From: Caulochytrium protostelioides
Taxonomy: Eukaryota; Chytridiomycota; Caulochytriomycetes; Caulochytriales; Caulochytriaceae
DNA: 64,000 nt
Assembly (NCBI GenBank): GCA_003615045.1
Contig: ML014199.1
Span: forward strand, 1-64,000
Direction of reading: 5' to 3'
A program made the position numbers and the translations under genes. Of the stretch, positions 61,018 through 64,000 are shown piece by piece. How positions within the stretch are numbered: the stretch's first letter is position 1; each line of letters starts with the position of its first letter. The notes below the pieces were generated by a model that was not told the DNA's origin, did no database searches, and saw only the letters and a program-made list of their open reading frames with translations.

Positions 61018-62643
61018 TTACGCCGACCCGGGGCGGGGTCCCGGGCGGGCGGCGGTCATCGCGCCGGGCGACACGTGCAAGCCGCGGAAGAGCGCGCCAA
61101 TCAGATAGATGGACCCGCAGACCACGACGCGCGGCACTTCCGACGACGACGACGACAACGACGACGACAACGACGACGACGACGACGATGATAATGGCTC
61201 AGGATCAGCATACGCGGTGCGGTAGGCACGATCAAACGCCGCGACGGGGTCCGGCTCGACCACCACCGAGGGCGTTGGCAGCGCCGCGTCGTCGTGCGAT
61301 GTGCTGGGCGGGGGCATCAGCGCCGCCAGGGTCTCCGGGTCCGCGGCACGGATCCACGGCATCCCCTCCGGCGCATCAAACCGGGTCAGGACGACGGCGT
61401 CGCCCGGATGGATCCACGGCGCGAGCATCGACGCGACGTTCTTGCCCGCCGTGAAGGCGAGCACCCAGCAGAGGCGAGGGTGCGTGGGGCGCAGCGACTG
61501 CGCCACGTAGGCCGCGAGCACGGCCGCGGCGTCCGGGTTGTGGGCGGCATCAAAGAGGACCGGGTGGCGCCGGAGCCATCGGGTATCGAGGCGGCCGGGC
61601 CACCGGACATGGCGCAGGGCCCAGCGCACGGCAGCGCGCGGCGCGACGGGCGGTGCGGCCGGCAGCGTGGGCAGCAGTGCGGCGATCGCCGTCGCGGCGA
61701 CCTCCAGATTCGCATGCTGGAACGCGCCCTGCAGCGCCAGTCGGGCGACGAGCGGCGCGTCGCCGTCGCGGCTCGACGTGGTGCTGCCCGCTCCATCGGC
61801 GGGCCACGCCGTGATGACGACGCGCTGCGCATCCCCCATCGCGCGCGCCTCGTCCGGCTCCCGCGCGGCGTGGGGGTTCCGGTCGCTCTCGCCACCCTGG
61901 ACATCGGCGTCGGCGCCATTCGCCGGAGAAGCGACGACACGCCGTCGCGGCAGCAGGCGGGCGCCCGTCTCGGCGGCCACGGCCCGCAAGACGGCGTCGA
62001 CGTCGTCGTGGGGCTGCTGCGCCACGACGACAGCACATCCCGGCGACAGGATGCCGCCCTTCTCGCGCGCGATGGCCGCAGACGTCGTGCCGAGGAATTC
62101 GGTGTGGTCGAGCCCGATCGCCGTGACGAGGCACGTCCGCGGCACGTGCGGCGGAAAGATGTTGGTGGCGTCGCGGCGCCCGCCGAGGCCGACCTCGACG
62201 ACCGCATACTGCACGCCGGCGGCGCGGAACACGAGCAGCATCGTGGCGCAGCTCAGCTCGAAGGACGTCGGGCGCAGCTGCTGGCGGTCGGCGGCGGCAG
62301 CGGCCTGCGACGCGCACGTGCGGTACGTGCCGACGTCGCACGGGCGCCCGTCCACCAGCACCGCGTCGTGCGGCGCCACGAGGTGCGGCGACGTGAAGGT
62401 GCCCACGGGGCCGAGGCCGAGGCCGATCAGCATCGCCGTCGTCATGGCGCACACCGAGCCTTTGCCGTTGGTGCCGGCGACATGGAACACGTGCCGGAAC
62501 GTCGTCTGCGGCGCATCGAGGGCCGCGAGCAAGCGGGTGATGCGGTCGAGGCCCAGATCGATGCCCGCGGCGGCGGCACCGGCAGTAACACCGGCACCGG
62601 CGACGGCACCGGCACCGGCGGCGGTAGGCGACGGCGCTGACAT
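61018..62643 (-). CDS. FOL3: Dihydrofolate synthase / folylpolyglutamate synthase
   Basis: 541-aa Mur-ligase-family enzyme. After an Ala/Gly-rich start, the core opens with DLGLDRITRLLAALDAPQ and the P-loop HVAGTNGKGSVCAM (about residues 53-66). Then come TFTSPHLVAPHDAVLVDGRP, VEVGLGGRRDATNIF and VTAIGLDHTEFLGTTSAAIA with the KGGILSPG loop. The C-terminal domain has GRLDTRWLRRHPVLFDAAHNPD and a final VVVCGSIYLIGALFRGL. It adds glutamate to dihydropteroate (or to folates), an ATP-dependent step of folate synthesis. The short linker and overall plan look closer to yeast FOL3 (dihydrofolate synthase) than to the polyglutamylase MET7, but the two are hard to separate by eye. A Ser-run (ACG/GAC repeats at about 61139-61190) sits near the C-terminus, and Ala-rich inserts lengthen the protein. 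Confidence 0.9.
   Translation of the reverse strand: MSAPSPTAAGAGAVAGAGVTAGAAAAGIDLGLDRITRLLAALDAPQTTFRHVFHVAGTNGKGSVCAMTTAMLIGLGLGPVGTFTSPHLVAPHDAVLVDGRPCDVGTYRTCASQAAAAADRQQLRPTSFELSCATMLLVFRAAGVQYAVVEVGLGGRRDATNIFPPHVPRTCLVTAIGLDHTEFLGTTSAAIAREKGGILSPGCAVVVAQQPHDDVDAVLRAVAAETGARLLPRRRVVASPANGADADVQGGESDRNPHAAREPDEARAMGDAQRVVITAWPADGAGSTTSSRDGDAPLVARLALQGAFQHANLEVAATAIAALLPTLPAAPPVAPRAAVRWALRHVRWPGRLDTRWLRRHPVLFDAAHNPDAAAVLAAYVAQSLRPTHPRLCWVLAFTAGKNVASMLAPWIHPGDAVVLTRFDAPEGMPWIRAADPETLAALMPPPSTSHDDAALPTPSVVVEPDPVAAFDRAYRTAYADPEPLSSSSSSSLSSSLSSSSSEVPRVVVCGSIYLIGALFRGLHVSPGAMTAARPGPRPGSA
61139..61190. repeat. (CGA)n tract encoding a serine run
   Basis: Imperfect ACG triplet tract inside the folate gene, read on the minus strand as a run of Ser with a few Leu, just before the last conserved strand. 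Confidence 0.85.
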
Positions 62644-64000
62644 CGTCTCGCTGTCAAGCTCAGGAAGGGGACGTCACGGAAGACGGAGAGGAAGCGACGC
62701 GCCAACAGCCGTCGGCGGTCGGGTCGTCCGCACGAGCCATCTGATCGGCGTCTGGTATGGTTTCGTCCGCGCTAGGACGCCAGCTCGGCCCCGTTTTGGG
62801 CTTTTCGTTCCGTCCATGCCACCAAGAGGGTTTCCGTGGGTGCGCCGGCCGCTCACGGCTCTGCAGGTGGCGCAGCGGCACGCAAGCGCGGCCTGTGGCG
62901 CACGCGGACCCCGTGGCCCTCCCGCCGCTGATCGGCCGCGATCCACCACGTGCGACACGGAAACCCCGTGCGATGAGACGACCACGTGCTGCATAGTCGC
63001 GCATATCCATCACTCCACGTGCTGCATATTCGCGCATATCCATCACTCCACGTGGCTCTCGCTATCGTGGCCCATCAGTCCCAGCCAGCCGACGGCCTTG
63101 CGGGTCTTCTGGCCGGCGCCGGCAGCGTCGCGCATGGGTCCGGCGCCGTCTTGCGCGGCAGGAGCGTGGTACGGGATTGAAACTCCGACGACCCGCGCGA
63201 AGCGCTTCCCGTGCAAGGGGCGCGCGCGTGCGGGGGTCGCTGCGCTCTCGCTCGCCGCCGCCAGCGCGTCCGCCAACCGCCTGCGCGATCTCCGCTGCCG
63301 CCGGCGGGCGTTGCCAACCGCCCGCTGGGCACCGCCGCAGGCCGCCATCGCCATCGCCATCCCAGCGTAGCTGTACGGCGGGCCATGCGGACCGGGCCAC
63401 GCGCATGGCTCTCCCAAGTTCCCATCCGATCGATGCGGCCATTCGTACAGATCCATGAAGGCCGTCGGACCCCAGTTGCGCACGCTTTGTTTGCAGGATT
63501 GACATGGATTGGTAGGGACCTGGCGCCTGCGTGGCCGCGCGATCGGCGCCGATCGACGCGGTTCCGGCCAGCCCTGTATGTGTCGCGCTGATGCTTGAAC
63601 CCGATTGAACCGGTCCCTGAACCCCATTGCGCCCATCCCTGCGCTGTCCCTGATCACACCCGGCCGGTCTCTGCAGGGCCGCGCGGCACGTGGGCATCTC
63701 CTCGCGGCCGGCGTCGGGCATCAAGCATTGGGCGTCGGGATTGCGGCCGCCGCGCGCGCCATGACGGCCGCCGGCCGGCACTCGCCCGCCCGCGGCGCTG
63801 CCGGCCACCACGACGCTGCCGTCGCCCGGCCCGCCTCCCACCGGCACGGCCCGTCCCCGCGGCTCGCGGCGCCGACCACCGCCGCGCGGCGGAGCGCCGT
63901 CCAGGTGCCCAACGAGCCGCCAACGAGCAGCGCCGCGCTGCCCTCGCTGTACCCTGCCCAGCATGCGCATCCGCGGGGGATCGGCGATGCGGGCGCGCCC
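62644..64000. other. Right-end region, no supported gene
   Basis: Open frames on both strands overlap (for example the minus-strand stretch 63043-63970), but none shows a recognised domain or consistent start. A gene entering from beyond the right edge on either strand cannot be excluded. A near-duplicated 30-base segment occurs at about 62990-63060. Confidence 0.45.
62982..63054. repeat. Short direct duplication
   Basis: Two near-identical adjacent segments of about 33 bases, each with CACGTGCTGCATA, then CGCGCATATCCATCACTC. A tandem duplication with one to two mismatches. Confidence 0.75.

Noticed and set aside
63043-63970. Minus-strand frames at the right end
   Set aside because: Several frames are open but none shows conserved motifs; a gene entering from outside the window remains possible but is unsupported.

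Overview
The window is nuclear DNA from a very GC-rich eukaryote, most likely a flagellated, early-diverging (zoosporic, chytrid-grade) fungus. The evidence is the mix of genes. An axonemal-dynein assembly factor (DNAAF4/DYX1C1 type) implies a motile flagellum. Fungal-flavoured genes include an SFP1-type double zinc finger, an NRG1-type C2H2 factor, a short Rvs161/Hob3-type BAR protein, a fungal-type HAD 'RNA-repair-like' protein and a dihydrofolate/folylpolyglutamate synthase. A five-LIM PINCH-like adaptor, familiar from integrin-adhesion systems, is also present. Protein genes are mostly single-exon or carry one or two short introns (about 120-220 bp, donors usually GTAAGT). Many proteins contain long Ala/Ser/Pro/Gln-rich stretches, so open frames are common on both strands and most are not genes. 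The species is not determinable from sequence alone; a Caulochytrium-like GC-rich chytrid is only a guess.

Layout: 1.4-3.9 kb holds dolichol-phosphate mannosyltransferase and an Rvs161-like BAR protein, both on the minus strand. 4.6-6.3 kb is a frameshifted Fanzor-like (TnpB-related RuvC nuclease) relic. 6.8-9.5 kb is a disordered protein ending in a PB1-like domain. 12.2-13.1 kb is pyrroline-5-carboxylate reductase with a long open 5' extension. 13.7-15.3 kb is a CtIP/Ctp1/Sae2 DNA-end-resection factor. 16.1-17.9 kb is DNAAF4. 18.5-19.1 kb is an ORMDL protein. 20.6-21.3 kb is a Tim17-family membrane protein. 21.6-24.0 kb is an SFP1-like factor with CAG-type polyglutamine. From 24 to 34 kb the window is gene-poor, with a minisatellite, a second Fanzor-like relic and many simple repeats. 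34.0-38.1 kb is a giant C2H2 regulator whose frame is cut by one in-frame TAA. 38.4-43.9 kb holds tRNA-splicing endonuclease subunit Sen54 (minus) and a large unrecognised protein (plus), divergently arranged. 44.1-48.7 kb holds a small acidic protein, the PINCH-like LIM protein and F-actin capping protein alpha. 49.8-53.8 kb is the mismatch-repair protein PMS2 (yeast Pms1). 54-62.6 kb holds an acyl-CoA-binding ankyrin protein, a UBE2H/Ubc8-type E2, an unrecognised two-exon gene, the HAD-family protein and the folate gene.

The genes are mostly housekeeping and do not form one pathway. Themes that recur are genome maintenance (CtIP, PMS2), actin and membrane cytoskeleton (BAR protein, PINCH, CapZ alpha), sphingolipid/dolichol/ER functions (DPM1, ORMDL) and transcription control (two C2H2 factors).

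The most unusual content is two independent, decayed copies of a Fanzor-type RNA-guided nuclease family, and the stop-interrupted C2H2 gene, which could be a programmed readthrough site. Exon boundaries were inferred by eye from splice consensus plus protein continuity; no search or alignment was run.
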